Source: Opisthorchis felineus (Eukaryota; Platyhelminthes; Trematoda; Opisthorchiida; Opisthorchiidae). From it: 64,000 nt of DNA. Made by a program: the position numbers and the translations under genes. A model generated the notes under the pieces. It saw nothing but the letters and a program-made list of their open reading frames with translations, searched no databases and had not been told where the DNA came from. The DNA lies in assembly GCA_004794785.1 (NCBI GenBank), contig SJOL01005888.1:307363-371362 (forward strand). Reading direction: 5' to 3'. Below, piece after piece: positions 44,335 through 56,432 of this stretch (positions within the stretch are counted from its first letter, which is position 1; each line of letters begins with the position of its first letter).

Positions 44335-45461
44335 GTAGGTCAGGCATTTGTTCCATTTGTTAGTGTCGATACTGAGAGGTTTCTGTTTCATGGTTACATG
44401 CTAACCTGATCACGGCGGTTTTCGATAATCGATTGTATAGCCCTTGCACCGTGTTTTGCAGTATATCTACTCATTCTTTGTCGAACTGAGGCTTTGTTGC
44501 TTCCCTTCCTGAGCAATACGTATCTTGAAAAGGTCTACCTTAATAAGATGAAACCCTAGTTTCTTGGACTCAGTTTAAACCTGGTTATATTGTGTGAGTG
44601 TTGGAGGGATTTGATTTTTTATCTGAGGTTTTAGTCCGTATGTCTACATTTTTCAAACTGACACTGAAGGTCTAAAAATTCTCTTATTGAGAATAAGGTA
44701 GTGCGAGTTAGTTTCGGTCGCTAGACCAACGTAAAACAGACTGAATGAAATTTTCCTGACCCCTTGTCATTACTAGTTTATTTGCTTAATTTACCAGGTG
44801 TAGGTAAATTTTACAAATCTTAAACTGTAGTCCAAATACAAATAACATGACCGAAAAGACACATCTGACTATGGACTCTAATAACTGTCCCACCGCTCAC
44901 CGGTTTCATTCATGTTACATATATTCATACCTCTCGTTTCTAGGTAATTCCACTTAGGTTTTTAATGCTAAATGAATCCCATAATCCCGTATGTTACGTC
45001 TATCCCAGTGAGTGTTACCATTGGAGCCCTAACATAATTTACCAACCGAATACAACTAACCCGCAATCAAGTGGATCACAATTTGCTTTAGAGACTAACT
45101 TTTGGGGTAGCATTCAGCAATCTTAATGTATTAGGGTCTGTCCGGTAGAGGGTTGGAACCTTGGTTGGGAGTGCACCCGCCACGTCCACAGCCTATTAGG
45201 ATAAAATTCTGTGCATATATTGCAGACATTTCAGAAGTCCCAGCACTGTGTCTACCCGAGTTATGTGGTTTAGAACATGGTGAAATACAGCGTGCGATCG
45301 AAGGTAGCCGCTTATTCGTTCTAACGTAGGTCTATGTTGATCTTATTGTCTATAAATGTGATGAAAGCCACGTTCTCGCATCCATGCGGCTTTTGAAACA
45401 CGCTAATTACAGAGTCTGAGAATTGTGTCAGTGGAATAATACCAGTATTGGTACAAACTTC

Positions 45462-45622
45462 ATTGCGACTTACTGACTTGAAGGTCCGTGGTTTGAACCC
45501 AAACTCAGCATCTCCTCTGCCCATATCTAGGCTTTAGCAGGTTGGCAGCATATCAGCCTCGTGCTTCCTTTCAATGGTATGGCAGATGGGCACCTAAAGG
45601 ATGCTACAGCTGAACAATTATT
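45462..45622 (+). mobile_element. tRNA-SINE family 1, 5'-truncated
   Basis: Begins within the head at TTACTGACTTGAAGGTCCGT, then the B box GTGGTTTGAACCC, CTAGGCTTTAGCAGGTTGGC, CCTCGTGCTTCCTTTCAATG, GCTACAGCTGAACAAT and an AT-rich end. The A box is missing. It is among the most diverged copies. Confidence 0.65.
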
Positions 45623-46134
45623 ACTAATTAAACTTCGTTGTGGACAGCCTCCCACAGCGAGCATGTGAAACAACCCATCCCGACCAGTTACATTTGTTGC
45701 ATAAGGTTTTGGATGAAATCCCCTAATGGATTGAATTTAAAATGTTAAAATGCAACATCGAAGAACTAAGTGAACGTGGTCGCGTCAGCGTATGTCCCTT
45801 CCAGCGTTCACAACTAAAACACTTTCCGACGGCTGAACATGATCACTGATTTCTCTACATCACGAAGCCACTGCTTGAAAATATCTTTGATTCGTTTTAG
45901 CCCTCCCTCCATACTTCCCAGTGTTTACAGTGGTTCGGCCTATCGGAACAATGTCCTTAACAAAAGCAGTTTATGAATTACCTGATAATCCCTGCTATTT
46001 AGTGCTAAGAGCATTCGGTAAGCACCCAATTTTTTTCCAACCGGTATATCAGCCTTTGCTTATCTGTCTGGTAACTCCCAAGGGTTAGTGGATATATCCC
46101 TTATTGGTTGAACCGGACAAGTAATGAATAAATA

Positions 46135-46293
46135 AATAATCAATCGTTCACCTGTAGCACCTTTTCGGTGCATAGCTGCCATGCCACCCGAAGGAAGCAC
46201 GGGAGCTGAAATACTGTCAGGTTGCCCAGGCCTAGACAGGAGCAGTTGAGATGCAGAGGTCGGATTCGAACCACAGACCGAACAAGGTACACT
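46135..46293 (-). mobile_element. tRNA-SINE family 1, head-to-head partner
   Basis: Minus strand carries the B box GTGGTTCGAATCCGACCTCT, then CTGTCTAGGCCTGGGCAACC, CGTGCTTCCTTCGGGTGGC, ACCGAAAAGGTGCTACAGGT and an AATAAAT-like end. It abuts a plus-strand copy head-to-head. The A-box end is degenerate. Confidence 0.7.
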
Positions 46294-46304
46294 AACCCCG
46301 AGGC

Positions 46305-46472
46305 GCGAATTTACTGACCGGAAGGTCCGTGGTTCGAACCCGACCTCTGCATTTCGACTTCTCTTGTCTAGACTTGGGCAACCTGGCAGTATCCCAACCC
46401 TCGTGCTTCCTTCGGGTGGCATGGCAGCTAGGCACCGAAAGGGTGTTACAGATGAACGATTTATTTTGAACG
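46305..46472 (+). mobile_element. tRNA-SINE family 1 with exact 11-bp target duplication
   Basis: Starts GCGAATTTACTGACCGGAAG and contains the B box GGTTCGAACCC and the full body to GATGAACGATTTATTTTG. AACCCCGAGGC occurs at 46294-46304 and again at 46473-46483, an exact target-site duplication. The A box is absent, so this copy is 5'-truncated yet properly inserted. Confidence 0.85.
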
Positions 46473-46936
46473 AACCCCGAGGCCGGGAAATTTCGATCAA
46501 GTGTCCCGCGTTGTTCACTCAACTGGTGAACTTATGGTCTAACATCTTGGTACAGTGTTCTATTTTGACAACACATTGTGAAGACCTTGATCACAGTTTG
46601 AACCGATTCACTTCATCTTAGGTCTTCTCTGTCACGTAGTCCTATCTGGTTTTTCTGTGGGACGGATCATCACCCAACAGAAATACCATGTATTGGTACA
46701 TTCATGTATGCTTCATTGTGCCTCACAACCCGAGTACGCAGTTTCTTCTCTGGCGTTTGTTTCAGCTTTAATTTTGCAGACAGAGGCACATCTGCTTGTT
46801 AGGATTTCGTCCTGCAATTTAAGTCAATCTACGCCGAGAAGCCAAGAATCACTATACAACTGTTTCATCCTTACTGGGAATCATCAGGACTGCGCATCTC
46901 ATGAAATCCCAAAGAATGTCTGGGTGAGATTTAATC

Positions 46937-47095
46937 AGTTAGCCGCTCTTGGCCAAACGGTTAAATGTTCAAACTACTGACGTGGAGGTTGCGGGTTGGA
47001 AACTTTCTGGAGTTTCTGGAAATGATTCCCAATAAAGACGAAACAGCTGTACAGTGTTTCGGCTTTTACCACAGATTAGTTTCACTTACAAGACG
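46937..47095 (+). mobile_element. tRNA-like SINE family 2
   Basis: Head AGTTAGCCGCTCTTGGCCAAACGGTTAAATG... GGTTGCGGGTTGGAAACT resembles a tRNA with an eroded B box. The body reads ATGATTCCCAATAAAGACGA and ACAGCTGTACAGTGTTTCGG. It matches 51883-52045 and part of 5340-5455. It is distinct from family 1. Confidence 0.55.
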
Positions 47096-48983
47096 AAAGC
47101 ACAATTAAAAATTCTCAAATCTCAAGACCGCTAGTATCCGCTCCTTGCTACAAGCTGTTCCTCTTAGTTTTGAGGCTTTGTGTATTATGTTAACTACAAC
47201 GCTTTCTTGAGCCAATCATTGCTCAGTCACTGCTTGAGGTATGGATGCATCATCAACCTCAACTGGGCCGTTCACCACACACTAGGACTATCGTGATGAC
47301 TGAAACCCAGAACGAGATATGTCCTCTCTTTGGATGATAAACTGTTAGGATGAAAACAAATTCTTGGTCAGTATGGGACAGAGAGAGCAGCTGCTGGTCG
47401 ATAAAACTCTGATTTATAGGTCGCTGACCAGGAAGAGTGACACTTTTGGAATAGCTCGGTTCAGTTGGATATAGAGATATTGGCAACCCGCAAGATTAGA
47501 TCGAATGAGGACACCTGAATACAGAAATCTCCACACAATTCCCCGGTGTATGCTGTTTCCGGTACACGTGCGCTGCGATAGTCGGTGGATCTATCATTTT
47601 TACGTTCACATTCGCTGGCTTGCTCGTAAACATTACACACTGTCATGACAACCACCCTCACTTGTCAATGTAGGAATATTGCTAATGGAATGAAAGATTT
47701 CCATTCCTTTTACTGGATCTCTTATCTGGTCGCCTGTACACTACTGACGAAGCTAGTCCAGACTCTTGACCGACACTGAGCACAAATCTTGTGTTGTAGG
47801 TTAAGGACAATTCTCGAACGCACACATCAAACACGTTTTCAGAAGGAATACGGCTATACTACATTGACCTGTAACCAAGCATCGTGCAAATGTAACACAG
47901 TAAAGGAACCAGTCTCTATTTGGTCGGTTGGAAGGAACATCACCAATTTAACTTGCGTTTTTGTGCCCCGTTACCGTTAGTAAGTTTAGAATAGATAAAT
48001 CAGTTGCTACTGGCAATTTGGACATCTGTTCAACAAATTCCTAAAGAAGGGACCTCCCACACTGGGGGACATTTTCATTCTTCCGATGAATGCCATTTCT
48101 AGAGGGGTTCTACCTCAGACACCATCACCTTTTTCATCTATGGTTACAGTACTACGTTCAGCTACACTGCTGAACAGATTATCAGTGAAACGAGATTCGG
48201 TATTCTTCCACGTTTCTAGTAGAGTCGCTCTGAGCTTCCCAATGGTTAGCAGCATCCACTTGTCTCGATACTGTTCTCAGCGTTTTCGTCAGATTTTTTG
48301 AACCGGGCAGTGAGCCGCTCAATCCAATACCGAATAGTTTCAAACGGGAAGCATGATTCCGCGGTGTCGAACGAACTTACCATATTGGAATAAGGTGTCT
48401 CTTATTCGGCCCTCAGGTACCTATTTTGAAGGCGGCCAAACACTTTACACCGTTTTTCTCCTCATCTGATACATCTAACTGACTTTTTGCCAGCAAGGTT
48501 CGTTGCCCGAATCGTTACAAAGCGGTTGCAGTGACTTGGTCTTTCGAATATTGTGTTCTTTTTTGGAAGGCGTATTTGTGACACAATAATCCGTATGGAC
48601 CATCCACATCAAGTTTTCCTCACAATGCATCCAAGTGCATTTCCTTCCATTTCATTCTCGTGTAGACTCGGGTTCACAGAAGAGCGTATAAATTGTTGCA
48701 CAACAGATGCATATCTTAAAACTTGTCAGTTCTTACAATTTCAGTGCACTGATCATCTCATTCAATGTTTAGCATGATGAACTCCCTTTTCCTGCTTACC
48801 ATCAGAAAAGGCGTTCTGAGAGGTTGACTAAGCAGTAATGTTTTAGATTGGTTCAGTTACTTCGTCATTCTGCGTCCTTTTAGTCCAGATAATTGTTCTC
48901 CTTTAAATTTTAACACTAGTGACATTCTTGGACTGAACCAGCTTATTCATCCGTTTATGCCGAGTCCCATGGTGAACATACCG

Positions 48984-49170
48984 AGCTAGATGGCTCAGTG
49001 CTTCGAGCGCAAACGTACTGACCGGAAGGTCCGTTGTTCAAAACCAGCCTTTGCATCTCGACTTCTCCTGTCTAGGCTTGGGCAACCTGGCAGTATCCCA
49101 GCCCTCGTGCTTCTTTCGGGTGGCCTGGTAGCTAGGCACCGAAAGGATGTTACAGCTGAACGATTTTTTT
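48984..49170 (+). mobile_element. tRNA-SINE family 1, full-length
   Basis: A box AGATGGCTCAGTGCTTCGAG and a decayed B box (GTTGTTCAAAACC). The body reads CTGTCTAGGCTTGGGCAACC, TGGCAGTATCCC, GTGCTTCTTTCGGGTGGCC, GGCACCGAAAGGATGTTAC, ending in a T-run. ATACCG flanks it at 48978-48983 and 49171-49176, a possible short target duplication. Confidence 0.8.
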
Positions 49171-50395
49171 ATACCGTTTATTATGTATGGCCCATTCGTC
49201 AATGATCTGTTATGAGCACCACTCGTATCATCAAGTGCATGTGTGAGTTTGTGAGAACACTAACGGCCGTTGTGGTTTGACCATCTGCTCTGTATCAGGC
49301 GGTGGCTTGCTCAGCTCTCAGCATTCTCCAAACACATTTGGTTGCACGAATGACTAGCATCCGAATCAGGTTTGTCTATCGATAGTGCTTGGGCCAGTGA
49401 TCTCCTGCACATTGCTGGACAATCATAAACAGTTCGCGCGGAGCGGAATGTGGTGCTGCATGCAAACCCTTAGCACCAATATAGACTCAGGGGAATGTGG
49501 TCAGCGATGCCATGCCTGCATCTGATTGGTATACGTTTCTTGACACTTCATCGTATGTTTTATCTTCATCCCAACGTTATAAGGCGCACGCTAGGAGCGA
49601 TCCCAAGTATCTGAGTAGCTTTAAAAGGTTTGGTGCACTATATTATCCCCACGGTACACGAGTGATCTAGTTTAGTTTCTCAACAGTGAACTATTAATTC
49701 ACAAAATCACTCTCACTTTGACTATGCTCAGACCGTGGCTGGGGTTTCTGTGACTACTACATACAAACGGTACAATCAATCAATCAATCAGAGGAGAATT
49801 TTGGTGGCTCAGTCTGTTCAGTTAGTGGTCAAATTGTTAGATGGTCTGTGCAATATTGCTGCAAATGTATCATCACCAATCAAGGCGATATTAGCAGGCC
49901 GTTGTCGGGAGACGAACTGGTGTTGTGCGTTATATAGTGGTGTGCTCCAGTCTGTCTACGTAGTTGTGGAAGAGTCATGAACCTCGTTTATCATTGGTTG
50001 TTCCGGTGAACCATTTATTGATTGGATATTTCGCTCATGTTCCGATTGGTCAACGTCCACGTGACACGAGCCTACAATCAAATTAATACGACTGCTCGCC
50101 GGAGTAACCAGTCCAAATTGAAGGTCATCCTCTTTCACAAGGACGTTTGTAGACTCGAGCACACCATCACCCAATGCACAGTTTTCCTCCATCCCATAAC
50201 AACGCAATGATGATATCACTTCAATTGGTGACGAGGCGTCTGCAATAAATTTTGCTGTAGGTTCTTGCGGGATTTGTAGAACTTATGTTCAGATCACTCT
50301 CTTTCGACCAGTCGTTCTGCTGTCCATACCAAACGGGGGTAGGTGCGGCACTCGAGTTTCGCTCTTATTAGAGCTCATTGGCAATGCATAATATC

Positions 50396-50465
50396 CTTGA
50401 CTGTGCCGGGATTCGAACCCCGGACGAGACGAGCGCGCCCATCACCAATCCACCAGCGCATGTTG
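50396..50465 (-). mobile_element. tRNA-like sequence, SINE family 3 head
   Basis: Minus strand has a perfect T arm (CCGGGGTTCGAATCCCGG) with a B-box consensus, preceded by GGTGGATTGGTGATGGGCGC, a weak A box. No convincing acceptor or anticodon stem was found, so it is more likely a SINE head or tRNA pseudogene than a working tRNA gene. Confidence 0.5.
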
Positions 50466-51882
50466 GACGAATCTCAATTTTCACGTGTTCACGTTTGAGC
50501 GTTGTGACTTGTTGGCAATAAAATTGCCAAGCTCAGTGAACAATTCAACCACTTACCATCAAAATCATCAAAGGGAAAAACAAGATTTGGTTGAACAGAT
50601 GAAATACCAAGACACCGTCAGCTTTGCATGGTCTCTATATCCGTTGCTATTTTTCTCCTTTGAATGGTAAAATACTGGTAAAATACTTCTGAAAGAACCC
50701 TTTTGAAATCAAGATATGAGGCCATCCGCTCAATTCAGCCTATTATTCTCCCTCTAGATTTGTGTTTCACTGGGCTACTTGACACCTATGCAATGATATT
50801 AACCTATCCGGGGAACTGACGGTTCTGTGGTCAAGCTATTCGTACCGGGAGTTCGTGACAATATTCCGGCGTGCCTTGTGACCTACCCTTGGGCGAACAT
50901 AACATGATGGCACACGCCATCCATTCATTCAATCGCCATGGCTGCAGATCATATTGGAATAATGTTTTAGACTGGTAAATTTGTGAAGCGCATTGACGGC
51001 AGACCTATTCCGACCACGAAAGTTCCCGAAATAGCCGGTTACTGCCCGACTAGCTGAATTCTGTGCAATCGCTTAGGTCTCAAATCACTGCCTCGCGCGG
51101 TTACACCGCACAATCTCATAGAAAACAACCCAGGGACTTTGTTCCTGGTTTCTTTCTCAACCCGTTATGCTCCCTCTATTCTGAACATTCGATTCACTCA
51201 TGTGTTTAAACCGGTCTTGCTCGAACCATTCAACCCCTTATCTCAATCAGGTCTAATGATCGATGCACACATGTTTCAGACCCTGTTGATACACCCTGCC
51301 TCGGATCAGTTGAAAACAGTAGACAGGAAGTCAGGTGCCAACTAAATAAACATCGAATGTATGTTGAATTTCCTGGCACCCGCAGGGTATCACTGACACT
51401 TCTAATATCGGCTGAAAACAGGTTCCAGCAATTACTCCATGACACCTTCAAACTATCACCTCCCACCATCCAGTGTAAAAATAGATAATGTCATTCAGTG
51501 AACACTTAGTGAGCTGTTATTGATTCATCAATATTGCCTGAGTTACGGATCCACTGATTCACTGGGTCCCAGACACAAAGAACGAGTAGAGTTGCGTAGG
51601 GTTTACACTTCACAGGCTCGTTTTGGTATTGGCTAGGGCTGGGAGTGCTGATTATAAGACTATACTTACAGTTTATGTATTGCTCATATTCGAAGCACAT
51701 TCACGCAGTGTCGTCGAGGTTTCCGCTGATCAGTTCATGACACACTAAAATTGATACACAGGGCGACTGATTTCCACGGTAATTTTACAAGTGAGACTTC
51801 TGTATGAGGAGTCGTCACTCATCATTCTTTATTTGAAGGGTGAGCCATAAGTTTAAGTGAGAGCTAATCACACTGCTGTTCA

Positions 51883-52045
51883 GCCGCTCGTGGCTAAACG
51901 ATTAACTGGTCAAACTATTGACCGGGAGGTGGCGGGTTTGGGACTCTGAGTTTCCGAGATGCGCATTGTTGATGATTCCTAATAAGGATGAAACAGCCAT
52001 ACAGTGATTCTGGGCTTTTCAGCATAGATTGATTTATCTGCTCTC
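51883..52045 (+). mobile_element. tRNA-like SINE family 2
   Basis: CAGCCGCTCGTGGCTAAACG ... GACCGGGAGGTGGCGGGTTT, then GATGATTCCTAATAAGGATG, AAACAGCCATACAGTGATTC. Collinear with 46937-47095. Confidence 0.55.
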
Positions 52046-53841
52046 CAACTACTCAATGTACACTGTCATTAACAAAACACCGCTGGTAGAACGGTAGGGT
52101 CTTCCTAAATTTTCAGTGTTAGTTGGCGTATATGCAACTACATGCCAAAATCGTCCTAGGTTGGCAGTGACGTGACCGTTTCTGGTATACCATGACTGGA
52201 TTATTGATCAAATGTTTAATGGGTGGTCACAGTCAAGCTGTTCTGCTAGGGGAACGAACATACACACATCCAGAATGCCTCTGGCCAAGGTTTGGGATAG
52301 TGAAAGCAAGACTCAAGGGTAACTGAATACGAAAATGTCCAATAGAGATTGAGTTTCAGGAGCACTGGAACCCATCATCGTACGGAAGCTAATCTTTAAC
52401 CAAAGTATTTGTCCAAAACAAACTACTAAGGCTGGTAAGAAAGATTGGATGGTCTATTTAGCATCGGCTCCTCGCTACCAAAGGTCATTTATCACGCCGT
52501 GTTCTCCTTTGGTGGTTGATTGATTAGCTTTTCAAAGCTGACTTGTGTCTGGAGACTGGTTGTCTTGGTGGTTAGGTCTGAGGGGATTAAACATACACTT
52601 ATGATGTTGCAAATATGCGGGCTGATAAATTCCGGAATAAGGTTACATCAACGTAGAGGGGTAGTGATCTCTTCAGCTTTTCGCCTGAATGTATGCGCAC
52701 CCCTTGCTGCCTTGTCTTGTAAGTGTGTGTATTGGATAGAGTAATGGGTGCGAGACCTTACTGTTGTACGCGCTTCTGTATATATACGAGTTTTAGTCAA
52801 AACAACCACATTATACTAACCTATTTTCCCAAAAGTACACTCATTTCCACCGCTTTTTGCCAAATGTTATGTGGCGTATTTTTTGTATTCACGCGTAACC
52901 CACAGTCTCTCAGAACTTGGCAGGACAACCAGCTATGACACGTTCATGGATTTCTGAATGGGGACCCCGAAACATCTGAAAAACAAAACTCCAGCCGTAT
53001 GCTGTCCTTGCCACTTATCAAGCGGTCTCAATAGGAACCTGAATTTGGATTTTTTTGACTAAGTTAACTAGTTTTTGAACAAGTCTTTTACGCTGTGATT
53101 TACATTGCACAGAATTGTCACATGGTCCTCACTTCATTCTATTCTGTTACACAACATAGAGTTCATGTCCTTTAATCAGGTGTTAAAATCATCCCTCAGG
53201 AAGCGAACTTTGGGGAGATGGGAGTGACACCAGAGACGAGAAATTCGGCCGGAAAGGCTTGTGTGCTCCCACGAAAAGTGGTTTCTCTTTGGAGGGATAA
53301 CTGTGATTTGAATTCTATGCTATTCTTATATTCAACTCGTTTACCTTATTAATCTTTCAGGGGGGAGGGCACGACATTTTGGCATATAGTAACGGGAAGA
53401 TCTAGACACAAGAAGCTGGAGAGCAGTTAATCGTTTAATGGTTTATCTAACTGAGCAATGATCCTATCGCAATTGATGCTATAACAACTATTACGAAAAC
53501 TGAATCAGCACTTTTACTCCTACTAAGCTCAAGCGGATTAACACCTATTACTCGAAGGCATACTGCCGTTGAATTTAAAAAGTGCAAATCGTGTCGAACC
53601 TGAAGCAGATGACCCTTTTTTCTCAAGTAATCAAATAATTACTGATTTGTTGGTTAGCAGGCAGTTATGTAACTGACTTGATAGGCAATCTCGTCTCTTC
53701 TGAAAGCCATGTGTTGTATAGCACTTTGCCTACCAGCATCCACTTGCGTTGGCTGGAGCGAGTTGCACTGTTAACTTTAATGAATGGACCATTCCTGTTC
53801 ATTCGTCATTCTTCCACGGTGTAAACCTACTTACTCTGCAG

Positions 53842-54142
53842 GTGATTACTACAGGACGCAATGTTAAGGACTTTGCAATTGGTGACCTTGTCATCCCAAC
53901 CAGAGTGTCTTCCGGTACCTGGCGAACGCACGTTTGCGAAAAATCCGACCTTTTCTATCGCCTTCCTGACTCAATGCCTACTTCCCACGCAGCAGTGTTC
54001 AGAACGAATCCTGGGACAGCATTTCGTCTGTTATCGGATTTTACGCAGCTTCAAAATGGCGGTGTGATAATTCAAAACGGTGCTACCAGTGCTGTTGGTA
54101 TCTACGCCATACAAATAGCGAAACTCCTGGGATACCAGACAA
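53842..54142 (+). CDS. MECR: MECR, coding exon 2
   Basis: Encodes residues 91-190 plus the first base of codon 191. It starts at CTGCAG|GTG in phase 0, so exon 1 ...GNEGVGR joins VITTGRNVKDFAIGDLVIP, matching the family's ...GNEGV..V..VG..V...GD.VIP. It contains GTWRT (115-119), the domain junction NPGTAFRLL (146-154), and the start of the Rossmann nucleotide-binding fold VIIQNGATSAVG (165-176) and IQIAKLLGYQT (180-190). The open frame extends 93 bases upstream to an ATG at 53749, but that part is intron and matches nothing in the family. The donor is AA|GTGCGT. Confidence 0.9.
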
Positions 54143-54190
54143 GTGCGTTGTGTTTATGTTGCCTAACTCGTCATCTCTTTCTCCGTTTAG
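54143..54190 (+). other. MECR mini-intron, 48 bp, open in frame
   Basis: GTGCGT...TTTCTCCGTTTAG. It is divisible by three with no in-frame stop, so a naive reading gives a 16-residue hydrophobic insert (after YQT). Removing it restores GYQT-I-NLFRPR, which aligns with the LGLRTINVVRDR segment of human MECR. It is phase 1; the split codon is A|TC (Ile191). Confidence 0.8.
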
Positions 54191-54711
54191 TCAATCTGTT
54201 CCGACCGAGAATTAATACCGATGCAACAGAAGAAACGCGAAAGGTGTTGATTGATTATGGTGCCACATGGGCTTTTACGGAGGATGAATGGGCTGACAGT
54301 ACTAATCCGTTAGCAGCAGAAGCCAAAGGTTCTGGCCCAGTCAAGTTGGCGCTGAATTGTCTAGGTGGGAAATCCGCTATTGTTCTTCTCAAAGCGCTTG
54401 CTGAAGGTGGTACTCTGGTTTCTTACGGGGGGATGTCCCGCAATCCAATGTCCATTCCCGTCGGTCCTCTTATATTTCGTGATCTGCGACTTCGGGGGTT
54501 CTGGATGTCAGCTTGGATACAGAAGGAGCATCCATCGCGCGTTGGGCTCATGCACAGACAATTGTCTGATTGGTTCTCTAGAAACCTTATTCAACCGTCA
54601 CCCTTCATGGACGTTCCTTTTGACGACTGGAAAAAGGCGATTGAACTTTCTCAGTTTGGTGATTCCGGACCCACGGGTATAAGGAAGAAGATTATTTTAA
54701 AGATGGAGTGA
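54191..54711 (+). CDS. MECR: MECR, coding exon 3 with stop
   Basis: Encodes residues 191-363 and TGA at 54709-54711. It completes the Rossmann domain: INLFRPR (the arginines lie where the family contacts the NADPH phosphate), then ETRKVLIDYGATWAFTEDEW, KLALNCLGGKSAIVLLKALA, GGTLVSYGGMS, LIFRDLRLRGFWMSAW and the C-terminal SDWFSRNLIQ region. All these blocks correspond in order to human MECR. No frameshift or stop interrupts the three exons, and residues are conserved over the full length, so the gene appears functional. No AATAAA is present in the 250 bases after the stop, so the cleavage signal must be a variant or more distal. Confidence 0.9.
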
Positions 54712-55480
54712 ACTAGATTTTCCCCCCGTGTACAAGAACTCCTACCGGTCATCTTGTTCTAATTTTTATATATGATTTATGATAGACGAATATATATGGA
54801 CGACTTTTATTTCGTCAGGTGTCTTTTTTATTTGCGCCGGAGAAGGAATATGGTCAATTGCTTCGTGCAGCGGCTGATAGGGAAACGACTAAAAGCTCGT
54901 CAGGAGCACTGTAGGAAAGAACGCTTGTTGTGCAGTTTCGCTATGTAGCATAGTATTCGCATTCCTAGTATACCAATCAGCTACTCTGTTTCTACCGGGC
55001 GGACACCGAATCGTGTCACTATGCCTTTTTCAGCACTTCTCACAAGATGGGTGTTCCCGAGACTCCGAGTCTTCAGCGGCATGCTGAATCCAGTCCACGC
55101 CAGCGATACCTGGCACTCATTTTCCGTTCTCTATCTACTCTCTGCGATTGAACCTCAGTATGTAGGCGTACATCCTAATGTATGGATTATTTTGCGCACT
55201 GGTGTCAACTTTTGTTATGCCCCGTTGTACGCACAGCAACCGATCTACTACTTATGCAGTGCGTAAGAATCAATCTCATCTCTGTTAACGTACCGTTTTT
55301 ATGTGCCCATCGCATTCGGTGAAGAAATGCCCATTCAACAAATACTGTCATTTGCACACGAATTTGCTTTTGTCTGGAGATTCAACTGAATCCAGCTGAA
55401 CCTCTCGTTTATGATGGTGCCAACTGAAACATGAGGCGGTCTGGTGCAGCACATTCAGTTGCTTAAGAACGTCATAAACG
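54712..55480. other. MECR downstream region, no gene seen
   Basis: AT-rich stretch at 54760-54800 (TATATATGATTTATGA) may include the 3' end of the transcript, but there is no canonical poly(A) signal. An open frame at 55021-55266 is unassigned. Confidence 0.4.
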
Positions 55481-55489
55481 ATAGATTCA

Positions 55490-55700
55490 GCTGGGTTCCA
55501 GGTGAGTCTCCCATCAAAATCAACTTCGTGTACACATGAGAGTATTTGTCAAAATCTGTCGAATTTGAGTTCAAGTAGAACATAAGGTTGACGGAAACTC
55601 GGGGACTGCGCCTACTTGGTGAGTCTCAAGAAGGGCGAAACCGGCCGTCGAAGAGTTTTGAGCAACCTTATGAGCAGTGTGTTAAGTCTACACACGCATT
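55490..55700 (+). repeat. Dispersed repeat shared with 33.7-34.0 kb
   Basis: GGGGACTGCGCCTACTTGGTGAGTCTCAAGAAGGGCGAAACC and GAGCAACCTTATGAGCAGTGTGTTA match 33877-33967. Its class is unknown. Neither copy has a recognised coding part. Confidence 0.55.
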
Positions 55701-56254
55701 TATTTTGGATAGATAATCAAAGGGGTGGTTGTTTTCGATCCCCTGAATACAAACTAATGAAATGGCGCTGCGAAAACCAAGCTACAATGAAATGACTGGT
55801 CGTCTTCTAGATGTGCTGTTCTACCGGATTTGGCCGATGTGCTGTCCAATAAGCTACTGAAATCCTTTGACCGACAAATTCCATGCTCATCTCATCTACT
55901 GACGCAGTTGATACCGAATTGTCCACAAAGCAAGTTCTCATCTCATGGGACAAAAATACAACATTCAGTCAGTTAACTTGGTTCCTAAAATATTTTCACA
56001 CGTATAGTCATGCAACTATCCTGAAATCGGTTATCCTCGGTCGTAGTTGATCCACTGGGTTTTATCGGAATCCTTCCGGGAGGTTTTACTGTATGCCTTT
56101 TGTGGCTGATCACAACGTACACCATGGCGTGCGAATAGGTTTTTCACAGAACCTTGACAACCGCGACCTATCCGTTTATTCTTCATTTGAAATCCAAGTG
56201 CCATCGGTGTCTGGGTCCTACACAGGTAAACGTTGAAATAAAATAAGAACCGTT

Positions 56255-56432
56255 ATCGCACAGCCGTGGTAACCTTACGGTACAGAGCCGCCGTGCAACC
56301 CGTAAGAGGCACGAGAGTTTAGATACCACCATGTTGCCCAATCCTAGGTGGGAGTAATCGACAGGCTGTTTGTATTGGAGCCTCTGATCTTGTGGTCAGA
56401 GTATTCGAGCGCTAACTGCTGAGCTATCTTGA
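56255..56432 (-). mobile_element. tRNA-SINE family 1, old copy
   Basis: Minus strand: A box AAGATAGCTCAGCAGTTAGC, decayed B box, TAGGATTGGGCAACATGGTG, CTCGTGCCTCTTACGGGTTG, CTGTACCGTAAGG. It is clearly the same family but the most diverged copy, so probably the oldest. Confidence 0.6.

Larger units (their letters stand above)
44335..53841 (+). other. MECR intron 1 (9,507 bp)
   Basis: Begins GTAGGT and ends CTCTGCAG. It carries SINE family 1 copies at 45462, 46135, 46305 and 48984, SINE family 2 copies at 46937 and 51883, and a third tRNA-like repeat at 50396 (minus). No other gene was recognised inside. Stretches 44340-45460, 47100-48980, 49180-50390 and 52050-53740 show only short frames without family resemblance. 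Confidence 0.85.

Noticed and set aside
46060..46518. 152-codon minus-strand open frame
   Set aside because: It is composed of two back-to-back SINEs; similar frames appear wherever the SINE occurs.
50396..50465. A functional tRNA gene on the minus strand
   Set aside because: The T arm is perfect but no matching acceptor stem or sound anticodon arm could be drawn.
53749..53841. ATG at 53749 as the start of a separate reductase gene
   Set aside because: The first 31 codons match nothing in the family and precede a good CTCTGCAG acceptor at exactly the point where the alignment with exon 1 continues.
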